A stretch of DNA of 43,281 nt from Teratosphaeria epicoccoides (lineage: Eukaryota; Ascomycota; Dothideomycetes; Mycosphaerellales; Teratosphaeriaceae): assembly GCA_021401465.1 (NCBI GenBank), contig JADDMT010000191.1, positions 1 through 43,281 on the forward strand, in the 5' to 3' direction. The stretch's first letter is position 1. Each line of letters starts with the position of its first letter. Shown in pieces: positions 21,701 to 32,299 of this stretch. The position numbers and the translations under genes were made by a program. The notes beneath the pieces were generated by a model. The model was given only the letters and a program-made list of their open reading frames with translations. It was not told the DNA's origin and ran no database searches.

Positions 21701-22439
21701 TGGTCACTCGTTCCTTTCGTTTGACGGTCTAGCGCCTCGGGATATGCCATCATCGCACGCACCAGTACCCAACAAGCGGTTTTCGACGATGTCGCATGTG
21801 GTAGAGATGGACAGTCGATCAGAGATCGGTTCGCGGTCTAGCTCGGACTCGGAGCTGGGAAGCCCTCGGGAAAATGGCCTCACCGGATTCTTGCGAAAGA
21901 TGATTGGCGGTTCCTCTTCGAAGCGCTCGAAGTCACGAGGCCCGTCTCCAGAGCGAAAGAGAAAGCCACAAGACGAGCGAGATGTACCCGACAATGCTAG
22001 CGTCAGGAGCGCGCCGGCCTTGATACGTTCAGCATCAGATGAGGTAGGCACCCGGCCTGCTACTGCCAGTCAACAGGGCATCAACCCAGCGCAGTTGGCT
22101 CATCAAAACTTTTCGTTCAAGTTCAGCTTGGAATATCTTCCCAACAAGAGTTTCACGCATGGTCCTATGCGATTGATGCCACCGAAGCTGCCTTTGCCTG
22201 CGCAGCTGGCTTTGCAAGCGCAGTCGACCGGCAGGCCGCATAGCCAAGTGCCGGCTGCGGAATCGAACGGTTCGAGTAGAGAGCATGCCCGTTATGCCGG
22301 CAAGGCATTGGCGGAGTGGACGATCGTTGTCGGCGAATGTCAAAGCTTCTTTGACCGTCGCAAGCATGAAGGCGTGCCGGAAAACAAATTTGTCGAGACG
22401 CCGATGATGGGCGTGGAGGTCTTCAAGCGGCCTGGATAG
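18765..22439 (+). CDS. DUF1765 domain protein
   Basis: An uninterrupted frame of 1224 residues from the ATG at 18765. A second in-frame ATG at 18789 is an alternative start, and an upstream exon cannot be excluded. The first 380 residues are Ser/Arg/Pro-rich and disordered, with many basic motifs (RRKSLLRRRDSK, RRSTLLRRKSR). The folded part starts at KKDELWSVFRSLDGDYAKF and contains the DUF1765-type core (NIFVQNLSAQIAFVVDKMSL, FCGKACAYAFVFVPGMADVL, WWGHWLERWTGRESDLFYVF, MRLLCWRVGRHDGD). This is a large fungal family of unknown biochemistry. A second disordered stretch (SSSKRSKSRGPSPERKRKP) precedes a conserved C-terminal block, FSLEYLPNKSFTHGPMRLMP and LAEWTIVVGECQSFFDRRK. No transmembrane segment is seen. 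Confidence 0.88.
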   Translation: MVAFATERMNGYAIRPRKEVLVDRGRTDTRVSSQKLEHKDAAPFPARNADFPRSASYTYLPETKDRSAYVNPSSIVTIKGSFTDSELATDDPVDISPPDSSGWTTPEEAPVPPQEHKVPVEESRRLIAELQKGSKGSKIALERGDTGEARPPQDDRSSVESSVRRGSTASTVESIRTNSTQATTPGSLTSRPLISTTGSFSRPFGRKSWYGASEPSTPSRSPSPAKTKQQTAKAVVNAEDGSHAPRPAGAITQRRKSLLRRRDSKSKDVKKTVSDEKLASSADEQPPRQKLSRRSTLLRRKSRPVSQIMKPSTEGDSPVVDDIPAMPTLPKMPNLPKSFSTDRLPSIHSQTPQPCDRAAPMPRLLSAERVPNGGISIPVKKKDELWSVFRSLDGDYAKFASKSVAFKANVVRSSLLPFLREYAQHPSNKTLRADDLDRRTNILNRWWTGLIEMLHGRNNQSISGTDRPAILDGISGIMDRPEWRLAPSPFCPVNERLQSTRLARDRSATSLSLGASEFLTESVHHNVRNIFVQNLSAQIAFVVDKMSLRNASASLVTFCGKACAYAFVFVPGMADVLVRLWEPQVDTLRRVLDGNGIGKFDQLSAISNDITSSFPPALHGLGFVSLMKYMRKLRTPPPLPLGSANIQWWGHWLERWTGRESDLFYVFVKHFHILITDFLQHDSTRQERMCAPGVLPVHAQILVNLDATIHRDANGNAKDPTAIIHSPTFDNLLADPDAVASALPIPPTNAVRMVAENRLIMLIRDFLSERTADHPVARHLFAESFNNLLQCAARGTSMFDHAACYTLLDFLEEALVIMVRFEHVDIGASRLINSDFWLDVCKKMIGSHNTMTEIRLYAFLYTVWNTIVADLGRKSDLCLGLLLDQEIFESRFNHWCPMVRAYYMRLLCWRVGRHDGDLQVGDAEIYETMHQRLQMVWSQYLYQRQQAEFTKSALPSTIPCSPAPGRRLIIVRTDGAIVPGHSFLSFDGLAPRDMPSSHAPVPNKRFSTMSHVVEMDSRSEIGSRSSSDSELGSPRENGLTGFLRKMIGGSSSKRSKSRGPSPERKRKPQDERDVPDNASVRSAPALIRSASDEVGTRPATASQQGINPAQLAHQNFSFKFSLEYLPNKSFTHGPMRLMPPKLPLPAQLALQAQSTGRPHSQVPAAESNGSSREHARYAGKALAEWTIVVGECQSFFDRRKHEGVPENKFVETPMMGVEVFKRPG

Positions 22440-23475
22440 TCGCCCGGACGCTTAATGGACCGAAGGAGAAAGGTCGTTTCTTTGTGATGTTCATTGGCGC
22501 CGCATCTGCATTTCATCGACGGCGTTCTTGGAGGTTTTGTATGCCTGGTGAATGGGTTCATTTCCTGCATATATGGAAGCTTAGCCCGACAGCTTTGGGT
22601 CATGTGAGCGTTTTGCAAGCGAGTAAATACAAGCCACAGTACATACATACGCATACAGGGGAGTACAGGCAGATCGAGAGTTAGGAGCGGGAGAAGTTGA
22701 CGAGTGGGCCGCTAGCTCTAGCGAGGGAATGGTAATGGTGATGCGCGAGCTCGCCGGCAACAAAATCTCCTTCCTCGTTCACTCTCCTGTCTTTATTGTT
22801 TCGATCCAACGCAAGCGATGCCGGACGATACTGATTGTGGCTGCCGCGGATGAGCGGGTCTCATCAGTTGGGCGTTCATTGTCTCTGATTGGCCACCGGG
22901 CGGAGTGAACAGGCGAGTGACAATAGACAAGCCTGGCCGCAATCAACATGATGTCGTTGTCGTCTCAGACGCCTTGCAAGCGCTTTTGACATGCAGTCAA
23001 TGTTTACAGATTGACTGAGATCGCCCATCAGTGGAAGGTCGAGAGGTCGGATTCCACATTGTTGATTGTGTACGTCGAAGCTGCATGTGCTCATCCCACC
23101 TCTGGCAACCTTATACGAGCGGTGCAGCAACCAGCGCGCAACTCTTGTCGCCGCGGCAGGCAGCCGACATACCTCCTAGCGAGCCAGTTGTGCGTGTCTA
23201 GGCATCGTACACGCACGTACAACCCTCCGCGACCGCGTTCCTCCCGAGACCAAGAAGAAGAATACCCTTGAAAGAGCTTCCCGCATTTGGGTCTGCTTGT
23301 GTGCCGCATCCTGCCACCGCAGAACCCTCCAGGACATACCATAACTATTGCGCACACGCCAGAGTGTAACGCCGCGCGTGGCATTCCATCTGGCCGGGTC
23401 CAGCCTCCGTTGCCGCTGCTGACTGGTCCGCGCTTCGCACCTGCCTCCACTGGTCCTGCCCGCTCCACGAGGCCA
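22440..23475. promoter_or_regulatory. Long upstream region of yak1
   Basis: About 1.04 kb without a supportable gene. The frame in phase with Yak1 is open from 23287, but no ATG occurs in it before 23476, so this stretch is probably 5' UTR. I see no repeat. Confidence 0.5.
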
Positions 23476-26394
23476 ATGTCTCAGCAGCCCGGGAGCAGCA
23501 CTTCGAGAAGCAGCAGCGGGTACATGTACGGTGACAGCTTGAGTAGCCATCCAGACTACATCACGAGCGCCAGCAACACGCCATCCGCTGGACGGTATGC
23601 TCCTGCAAGCGTAGCGAACCCCGCCAGCACCGACACCAGCCGCCCGACCTCCTCGCATTACGACGCATATCAGGGCGCTGCAATCGCCTCGCAAGCCGCC
23701 GGGCTCGCGATATCGTCACCGTCCAAGAGCCGGTCACGGGTGTCGCACAATATGGAATACAGGCAGGACGTGGATGGGGATCAGATCATGGGCGACGAGG
23801 AGGACCCATACAATCGTGACAAGTACAGCTCGCGACCGCGCTCGAATGCGCAGCAGAACAGACTGTCGGCTTACATGCCGGTGGAGGGACAGTCGCAGTC
23901 GGTCGCTGCGCAGCGCTACTCTCCCATGAACATGTCGCCGACCGCACCATACTTGCACAGCCCGCCGCAACAGCAGCAGCAAGCGGCAACCAACCACTTT
24001 TCACCATACACACCGCACCAGTCTGCACGGCAATCGCCCACCAGACAGCAAAACCCGTACGCATCGCCTGGTCAGCGGTACTACGCTAGCCCGCCCAATT
24101 CCAGCCGTGGACAGGCATCCCAACTAGCGCCTCTGCAGACTCCGAGTGGGCAAGTAATGGCCTCGTCGACTTCATACTACCCGCAGTCTGCGACACAGCA
24201 GCTCAATGCCGTCTTTGGCAACGCGCCCAAGTCACCAGGACCACCGCAGGCGCAGCTTGCGCCTGGTGAGAAGGGGCCGGTGCCGCAGTTCACAAAGTGT
24301 CAGAGCGTTGCAGAGCTGCAGCCAAGAATAAACGCACAACCGCCTTTCCGAAGAGCGAATCCAGAAGGAGGTTTCATCAGCCCACTGCAAGCGCTCACTA
24401 CCCATCTGCCTGCCACCTACCGCATCTGCAATCCCTCCTTCCAGTACGAATCATCACGAAATCCGCGGCGAGTTCTTACGAAGCCGAGCAAAGGAGTGAA
24501 GAATGACGGGTATGACAACGAGGATAGTGATTATATCCTGTACGTGAACGACATCCTCGGATCAGAAGAGACGAACCATAAGAATCGGTACTTGATCTTG
24601 GACGTGTTAGGCCAAGGTACGTTTGGACAAGTGGTGAAATGCCAGAATCTCAAGACGCAGGAGGTTGTGGCAGTCAAGGTGGTCAAAAACAAGACGGCGT
24701 ACTTCAATCAAAGTATGATGGAGGTTTCGGTGCTGGACCTGCTGAATGGCCGCATGGATAAGAATGACGACCATCACATACTGAGGCTGAAGGATACATT
24801 CATTCATCGGCAGCATCTGTGCTTGGTATTTGAACTGCTGAGTGTGAACCTGTATGAATTGATCAAGCAGAATCAATTCAGAGGGCTGAGCACGACGTTG
24901 GTGCGCGTCTTTGCGCAACAATTGCTTAGTGGGCTATGCCTGCTGAGCAAGGCGAGGCTGATACATTGCGACTTGAAGCCGGAGAATATCCTACTGAAGA
25001 AGTGAGTCTTGACCTGTGAGCATGAGGAGTGTCATGTCTAATTTTTGTGCAGTCTTGAGAGTCCGATTATCAAGATTATTGATTTTGGATCCGCATGCGA
25101 CGAGCGACAAACAGTGTACACGTACATACAGTCGCGCTTCTATCGGTCTCCAGAAGTGCTCATGGGCCTGCCGTATACAGCAGCGATCGACATGTGGTCT
25201 CTCGGCTGTATAGTCGTCGAGCTATTCCTTGGTCTTCCGCTATTCCCTGGGTCATCTGAATACAACCAGGTATCTAGAATCACGGAAATGCTTGGCCTGC
25301 CTCCAAATTGGATGCTGGAGAATGGCAAGCAATCTGGCGAGTTCTTCGAGAAGGTTCATGATGAATTTGGGCGGCGGACGTACAGACTGAAATCAATGGA
25401 ACAGTACTCGAGAGAGCACGGCACGAAGGAGCAGCCGAGCAAGAAGTATTTCCAAGCTACACGGCTACCGGATATTATAAGAAGCTATCCGATGCCGAGG
25501 AAGGGCATGAAGCAGGCTGAAGTCGAGAGAGGTCGGTGTCGCGGACCATTGACCTTGGGCGAATGCTGACATATTTCAGAAATGGCGAATCGCGAAGCAT
25601 TTATTGACTTTGTGCATGGGCTGCTAAATCTCAACCCACTGGAACGATGGACGCCACAGCAGGCCAGAACACATCCGTTCATTACGCAGCAGAAGTTCAC
25701 TGGTCCCTTTCAGCCGCAATTGAACCTGAAGCAGACCAGCCGATCACCAGCGCCGGGCGTGCAACAGCAGCAGCAAGCCGAGGCCTTGTCGAAGCAGCGA
25801 GCACAGGCCGCGCAACAACAGCAGGCTGCAGCTGCTCAACAAGCAGCTGCTTCAGCTTACAATGGTGGTATGCACATGAGTCCGAGCTATCCCACAACGC
25901 CACATGCCGCGCAGCAGCAGGCTATGTATCAGAACATGTACAGCCCGAGTCACCAAGGCGCACCTCCGCCATATCCGTCAAACGCGCCACCGGCGTACGG
26001 GCAGCAAATGCCGATGATCCAACCTCCTCAGCCGGCGGCATCCATGCACCCATACCAACAACAACAGCCCAACCTCTACGCACAAGCTACCACGCGGGCG
26101 GGGCGACAACGGGCAACGACAATGGATGGCAACGGCGGCATTCCCCCTGCACTGCAACGAGTCGTCAGCCACTTGGACCCAAATGCGCCGATCCGATTGC
26201 AACCTTCGCCCGCTTATTACCCACCGCCGCCTGATGGCAGTAGTGTGTCTGATGTTGGCAATATTGGTGGGAGAAGAAGGACGAGTAGAGGTGCACGGCA
26301 TGGGCAGCAAGATAACAGGAACTTTGTGAGGGTTTTGGAGGATCGAACGCTGGAGGAGGGATGGCAAAATAATGGAGGGTGGCCGGGAGCTTGA
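23476..26394 (+). CDS. yak1: Yak1 dual-specificity (DYRK-family) protein kinase
   Basis: A CMGC/DYRK kinase acting in nutrient and stress signalling opposite PKA. Exons are 23476-25001, 25053-25531 and 25580-26394 (939 residues); introns are 51 and 48 nt. The start at 23476 (MSQQPGSST) is the first ATG in frame. Residues 1-350 are Ser/Gln/Pro-rich. The kinase domain (about 375-702) shows the Gly loop GQGTFGQVVK, VAVKVVKNK with the ATP-site Lys, HCDLKPENILL, DFGSACDE and the DYRK activation loop YTYIQSRFYRSPEV, where the second Tyr is autophosphorylated. A DYRK-homology segment (YILYVNDILGSEE) precedes it. The first intron falls between HCDLKPEN and DFG. The C-terminal 240 residues are Gln/Ala/Pro-rich low complexity. 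All catalytic residues are present. Confidence 0.97.
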
Positions 26395-27927
26395 GGTCGG
26401 CTGGAAAATGGACGAAGGTTGATCATTCATACCTCGGCTTATCTCAGGGCGCAGACAGCGAAGGTGCGGGGACTGGACTGCATGTGAGCGGAATCATGTC
26501 AAAGAGTTTGCACGTGTACACTTGCTCATCGGCCTACCAACGCCTAAGGTCATCAAAAGCCGGGCCGCGCTCTTCATTCGTTGTAGCACGCGTTCTCTAG
26601 GCGGATCATGTGCAGTAGGGCTCGTCAGCAGGACGCAAGCAAGCCTTATGGCGCCGAAGAGAGTGAGAGACGCCCAAGACGCCCAAGACTTCATTCAGCC
26701 TGAGCAGGAGCATACGCAGGAAGTATTTCAAGGGGAGGTTGAAACGAGATTACGAATATGATGGAGGACGGAGGAGCGGTAGACAGGCTTGCTTGCATGG
26801 GTCGCTTTACGGATACCCTATGAATGAACCGTTTAAGTGAAAAGAAAAGGAGTGAGGGCCAAACAAATGCAAAAAGGAAAAAAGAGTGTGGACACTGTGG
26901 GAATTGAACCTGGAGAGAGGATTAATTTCTGCGCGCAATTAATTACTTCAATCATATTTGTAACTTACCCACGACCTTTCACAGTCTGCAATCGCTCGTT
27001 TTCATCAGGATGTGCGAAGCGAACTAGTGATCTGTTAGGAGTTGTATCTCGATATTAAGTGTTACGTACAAACCTACAATCATACCCCTAGACCAAGTGC
27101 CCGTCTACCTTGCGTTAATTTATAAATTCAATATATACATACCAATCCTATTGTCAAAGCTTAGACGAGCATCCATATGGCAAGAGCTGCCAAAAGAGAA
27201 AGCCAAAAGACGACAATTATAACGCCGTCACTTCCCATGCTTTTCGCTATCTCGAACTCCATACAATCTGACCAACTTATCGCCTTCTTTCCCACCCACA
27301 AGTGACGTAAGTCCCAAGACACTGCTCCTCCCATCTCATATGCTAAAGCGTCTTGGCGCATTTGCTCAACGAGGGGACCCATCCAGGCAGATGTACCGAA
27401 AATCCACGCAGGCCTATGCGTAGACCGCCTACAGTACCGAGACAAGAGTCACAGTTCCGGAAAAGAGCTCAAACGTTTTCGCACGCATTCCGCAAGTCTC
27501 ATCAATCAAGTTCTGATGAACCGGAGAAGTAAAGCAACATGCCGTAGCCCGGCCTTCCGTCGACTTCAGTCTTTCGTGGACTGACCCTCTGCAAGCACAA
27601 GAGTCAGGACCATGAAGCATCTTGACACTACTGTATATCTGCTTCTCGACACGCCCGGGCACTTCTTGATGGACCAGGTCAACAGCAACCATTGTCGTTG
27701 GCTCCTCTAGGCATTGTCTCTCCGTTGCACGCAGGTCGCTCTTTCCACTTTGTTCGTATGCGGTGAAGCCGAGAGGGGCCTTCCTGCCTTGGAGAACAGA
27801 GGAGGGAAGAGCGACCCAGCGACCCAGCACGTGCAGAAGTAAGATGAGCGGTGAAGTAGAACATCTGTATCATTTGCTCTGATTTGTTTTCGTCATCATT
27901 GTCTACGCACCAGTGCCATAGATCGAG
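26395..27927. other. Gene-poor intergenic region
   Basis: About 1.5 kb with an AT-rich part near 26880-27160. No convincing gene is visible except the weak minus-strand frames listed separately. A B-box-like GGAATTGAACC near 26900 with a neighbouring A-run was examined and does not fold as a tRNA. Confidence 0.5.
27161..27445 (-). CDS. Possible C-terminal exon of an unrecognised membrane-tailed protein
   Basis: The minus-strand frame of about 94 codons reads through AWMGPLVEQMRQDALAYEMG and DLRHLWVGKKAISWSDCME, then ends in a hydrophobic tail GVIIVVFWLSLLAALAIWML just before the stop. The composition looks protein-like and a tail anchor is plausible. There is no ATG at a convincing place and no clean intron linking it to the next upstream minus-strand frame (27830-27429). 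It could be the end of a multi-exon or decayed gene, or chance. I do not recognise a family. Confidence 0.22.
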   Translation of the reverse strand: MSRYCRRSTHRPAWIFGTSAWMGPLVEQMRQDALAYEMGGAVSWDLRHLWVGKKAISWSDCMEFEIAKSMGSDGVIIVVFWLSLLAALAIWMLV

Positions 27928-29017
27928 ATGGCTGAGTACCCGACTTACGAGTGGAGAGTACGCGAGCTGATCCATGCCCATCAAGTCCGAGAGCGATCTC
28001 GGGCTGACAGTCGCTTGGAAGCGCGATCTGGACACTTGCGGGACAGAAGAGCTTGCCCGGGCTGTGTCGTCTATCACGCGAACTCCAGCGAAACTGTTGT
28101 TGGGCGGTGCCCAGCCACCTACGATCGTGCAGCTCAGCAAGCTGAAGCAAGTCGATGGTAGCCATAAGCCAAGAGTCTACTTTGGCTTGACTGACAAGAC
28201 AAAAGACAACACCTCTCTGGAGACCGGCTCAAGATATGGTTATACCGGCTCTGCAACTCGTGTTGGACGCGGTGTAGCGACTTGCACTGATCAGCATCTG
28301 AATCCCAACCCCGCGCAGCTTACGTGAAGAAGCATCCTAATGATCATCGCTATTTCTTATTTTAGGGTGGCAAGGGAGTAAGTAGATCTGACACCTACCA
28401 TACCTTGGTCAAGACGGATTGGCCTTCCAAAGCGGGCACAGACATCACATACTGCCGCATCATCTGTACACTTGCTGAGCAGCTATACATTGATCTGGCT
28501 TCGAGGATACACGCCGAAACCCGCTACTGGAGCACAGAAAGACCTTGCTCGTCTGTGTCCGTGGCCAAACGATCATTTCGAGGGCGTCAGCGTGAACCAG
28601 CAGTCGCCTGTGAGATGCGATATCATGAGAGCCGAGAAGAAAGCATTCGGCCTAGCTTCGCAGAAGCAGAATAAGCGGGCGGCCAACAGGCTGCGTGAGC
28701 ACAAAAAAGACTGGACCGAAGAAGAACTTGTTGATGCTTAAGACAAGAGATGCAATTACCACCAATGCGGCGCGATTCCGATCTCCAAATCCAAGACGAA
28801 CAGGCGAAGAATGCTAACATGTCAAAGACAGCCATGGAAAAGTCATCAAGAACGTCCAGAAAGCCGCTCGTCTTGCACACAAAGAGGTTCGTTCGATCGA
28901 CGCCGGCGACTCTTTCAAGATCTAGGCGACCAGGGGCGGAGTAGTGAAACGGTGCCAAGAAGACGTTCGAAAAAGTGTTGCTACGAAGGGTACCCAAAAA
29001 CATCACTTACGTCCAAC
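27928..29017 (+). pseudogene. Broken gene, possibly GIY-YIG-like
   Basis: The best part is a frame from 27974 to 28323 containing LLLGGAQPPTIVQL, RVYFGLTD and RYGYTGSATRVGRGV followed by QHLNPN. This resembles a GIY-YIG arrangement (a GIY-like strand, a Y.G strand, Arg and His), seen in many fungal accessory genes. A putative intron (28324-28385) leads in frame to TYHTLVKTDWP and ICTLAEQLYIDL. Then the sensible continuation (IWLRGYTPK, LCPWPNDHF, NKRAANRLREHKKDWTEEEL) lies in another frame, so there is a frameshift near 28490. Beyond the TAA at 28739-28741, further plausible codons (KVIKNVQKAARLAHKEVRS) end at another stop. An upstream piece (MAEYPTYEWRVRELIHAH at 27928) is also out of frame with the core. 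The family call is tentative. Confidence 0.4.
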
Positions 29018-29027
29018 TTGATGCCAA

Positions 29028-32000
29028 TCATGCCGCTCTATAACTCTTCGCCATATCACTGCCATCAGCAGCAATGACCGCAAACTCCGCCACCGTCGCG
29101 CCGCTACCATTCTTCTCGCTCGACGTACCCTTCCATCGCTGGTTGCCCTCGATCGAGAGCCTTACATAGCGCCCACTCCATACAGGTTGCTCCAGCGTAA
29201 CATTGGTCATATTGGGCTTGTAAGATTTTATCTCAGCTGCCGTAGCTGCATTATACGCCTCACTGATCGCAATGTTGCTGCTCGAGCTAACCTTCTTGGC
29301 CGACGAGCGGTCCGTGTCGTTGAAAACTACCACGGTGTACGAGTCCGGTGGGTCTTGAGCCCAGTCAAAGCTCAGTGCGGTGATCGGGACGAATGGCTCA
29401 GCTAGCTTAATCGTCAGAGAGGACGTGATGTTGAGCTGCGATGGCTCCCACTTCGTACTTGTAGCACCGTCGACTGCCGCGAGTGGAAATTGGCCTGGTA
29501 CGATATCCTGTTCGCTTGATGCAGGCTGGCATTGAGCAATATTTCCAGCAATAGTCAATTTCGTCGCGTTGCGGCGGTTGAGTAGCACCAGGGTGCCATT
29601 GGGGGCCAGTTGTCCGACGGCCTTGGCAGTGACACCGGTGGTCACTGGAATTGGTGCGTTGGTAAAAGTCAAGTTTGCGTTAGAAAGCGGTGTAGACAAC
29701 CTGGACAGCGTGGTGTGCGTTTGATTCGAGACGGCACTGATGGGCCATCCTTGCCAGTATATGACCCGGTAGTTCAGATGCGGTATTTGTGGCGGCAATT
29801 GCGGGTCAACGTTGAGCGAATCCAGCATCAACCGCATTCCCAGATAGCCGAAGACAGCGACGCGGTGCGCGCCGCCGACACCCGTCAAGAAAGGATACGC
29901 GGGATGAGTGCCTTCGTTTGCTTGGAAGTTGTCGAGCAACTGCTCGCTAAACTGAAACCAAGGAGCCCTTACATAAGGTTGCGAGCTGTAGATGTCGTAT
30001 GTGTACGAAGAGCAACCAGAAGGACTGATCTGATTCGCCACGATGCTGAAGACACCATAAGTCATACCTGGACCGGCTGAAGATTGTTTATTAGCGTAGT
30101 AATCCAGGTCATTGATACTCCGGTTGTTTGGATAATCCAGGAAGTCATCGATCAATACGACATCGGCCTGCTTGACTGCAATACTATTGTTCATGCCCTG
30201 ATACTCCAAGATAATGTTGACATTCTCATAGACAGGTACGTTGATGAGAGACGAAACGTTGGCCCATGTGGCGTTCTGCGAAATGTCGAACCGCGATCGT
30301 AGTTGGTTGGCAGTCTCGATATGCGTTTTGATCAAAGCCATCGTGTAACCAGCGTTGTCGACGTTGTTAGCGTATTCGTCGGGATCAGTGGCGTTGAACA
30401 GGTCATAGCGGCCAGTCGACTCGTTGTAGGTCACCAGATCGGCGTAGAATTGAGCTATGGCATCGTAGATGGGGAACAGCTCCCTCTGGAAGTAATCGCT
30501 GTCTCCCGTCACGACATAGTAATTGTAAATCTCCAGTCCAATATCACCGTTGATGTGATATTCATAATCGAAACAAGGTCCGACATCCGTGCAGTTACCA
30601 AAGCGGCCATCTGTCCATGGAAATACTGCTCCATTGGGAGAGAACTTTCCTGTCTTGTTCTGACTCGATTGGTAAGCAGTGTTGATATTGTTTCGAGCTT
30701 GTGGAAAATGCTTCACTCGGTAGTTCGCGATCTGCTGTGCCGCTTCTGGAAAGGTCACGACCAGCCCTGGAGCCATCCACACTTCAGCGTCCCAAAAGAT
30801 CTGTCCAGCGTAGCTGTCGCTCGTAAGGCCGCCAACAGCGATGCTGTTCGTGTTGAGATCGGTATTATTCCCAGATGCTACAATTGCATTGGAGCTGACA
30901 GTATTCTGGAGAAGATAGTAAGGATTGGTGATCGCTAGAACTTGGAGCTCTCTGATGTTCTCATCATCTGGGATAGACCTGTTCTCGGGAAAGCGATAGC
31001 TGTCAACTCGGTCCGCGGTGAATATGCTGGCCCATTCCGCGCGGTGTGTACGTAGCATGCGAGCGTACCCGTCGCGGGCAGCACTGCATGATGCTTTAAG
31101 CGCTATACTCTTCGGGTCGTTGAAGGCGTCAGATGATGCTGCGCCAATGTACTTGGTGGCAATCGACGTTCGACCACCAGAGAGGGCCAGTGTTTTTCCT
31201 TGTGCGATTGAGGAGGTGTTACCTCCTGTGATGGCAACATCTGTGTAGTTCTGCCAGCTTCCTTTGACAAAAGAGTCGTCTGTCTCCAATGTGGAGTAGA
31301 CATATCTAACAGGACGTCAGCGAGGCACGAGCAAGAGAGCAGTGCGACTCAAATCATGGACTCACGCAGTGACATTTTCGATACCGCGTGGATTGACAGC
31401 TGACCATATTAGTGGCTGTGTGGGATCTACCCCTTTACCAGTGGCGGTAGTCCGAACAGCACAATCGCCATTTAGAACATCGATAACCGTCACATTTACG
31501 TCGTCTGCCGACGTAAGTCTCAACTGGACTGAAGCCTGGTTGATATATAGCTTGTGGACCAACAACTCGTACTCGACGCCTACCCTGATCTTGCTGTCAG
31601 GCGACCATGTATAGCACCAGCTGAGCAGTCCTCCAGCGAAGTCGTATGTCGACGAGAAGTTCGAAATTTCGCCAGCGGGTGTGCTCGCCGTCAGAACCGA
31701 GCCATTGATTGCTACATGCAGCCCTGCCCAATGGGGCACACCGCTGATGAAACTGTTCCAGCCATACTGCTCAAGCCAGGGATGGTTCGATTCCTTGTCG
31801 ACCCCCGTCGCTGGCGCAGAGTCATAGAAGCCCGCTATAGTCGCAAACGTCTGCCTGCGCCCAAAGATAGGCCTAGAAATCATGGATAGCGGGTCAGTCA
31901 ACGTCCCCACGATGAGTGATGTCAGTAATTAGATCCTTGGCCAGGGAAACGGTAAATGAGGCTTTGATAGAAGACATCGAGGGCGAACTGGAATGGAGCC

Positions 32001-32299
32001 ATTATTGACTGGGACATTGTTCACCGCTCTGCTTACCAGCCATTGATGTCATCGTCGTTCAGAGGCGTATCTGCTTCGAAGAAAGGCCCAAGTGCCGCAA
32101 CATTGATTCCCAGGTAGCCGTTTGCCAAAGAGGCTCGAGACTGGTAGTGACCTTGATCCAATTTCGTCGTCGTGATTCTCCAATTGTCGTCGTCCCAAGT
32201 AGTGCCTTCGAATCGAGTGCTGTACACCTTTCCAACCGTTTGATGCGAGGACAGTACCAAAACGAGCCCAGCCGGTATTGCCAAACCCGAGCTCAACAT
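29028..32299 (-). CDS. treA: Acid trehalase, glycoside hydrolase family 65, secreted or vacuolar
   Basis: Hydrolyses trehalose to two glucose (Ath1/Atc1/TreA type). Minus-strand exons are 32299-32037, 31872-31366 and 31305-29028 (1015 residues, normal for the family). The N-terminus MLSSGLAIPAGLVLVLSS looks like a signal peptide. Conserved blocks are SLANGYLGINVAALGPFFEA, then NGWPIFGRRQTFATIAGFYD across the first junction, SGVPHWAGLHV, WDAEVWMAPGL, and YEYHINGDIGLEIYNYYVV, which holds the expected general-acid Glu. Many N-glycosylation sequons (such as NYT, NLT, NVT) agree with secretion. The first intron is 164 nt, longer than the others in the window, but splicing it gives the exact family continuity. 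The second is 60 nt. The C-terminal part has the GH65 beta-sandwich and a discoidin-like strand set. Confidence 0.95.

Noticed and set aside
8016..26394. Possible biosynthetic or functional gene cluster
   Set aside because: The genes serve unrelated housekeeping roles, and no synthase, transporter or pathway regulator is present.
26874..26915. tRNA-like B box (GGTTCAATTCC on the minus strand) followed by a T-run like a Pol III terminator
   Set aside because: The T stem does not pair beyond the GG/CC next to the loop, no matching acceptor strand or A box lies at the right distance, and no cloverleaf can be drawn.
30303..30938. Plus-strand frame of 211 codons inside the trehalase gene
   Set aside because: Antisense shadow of a clear GH65 coding exon.
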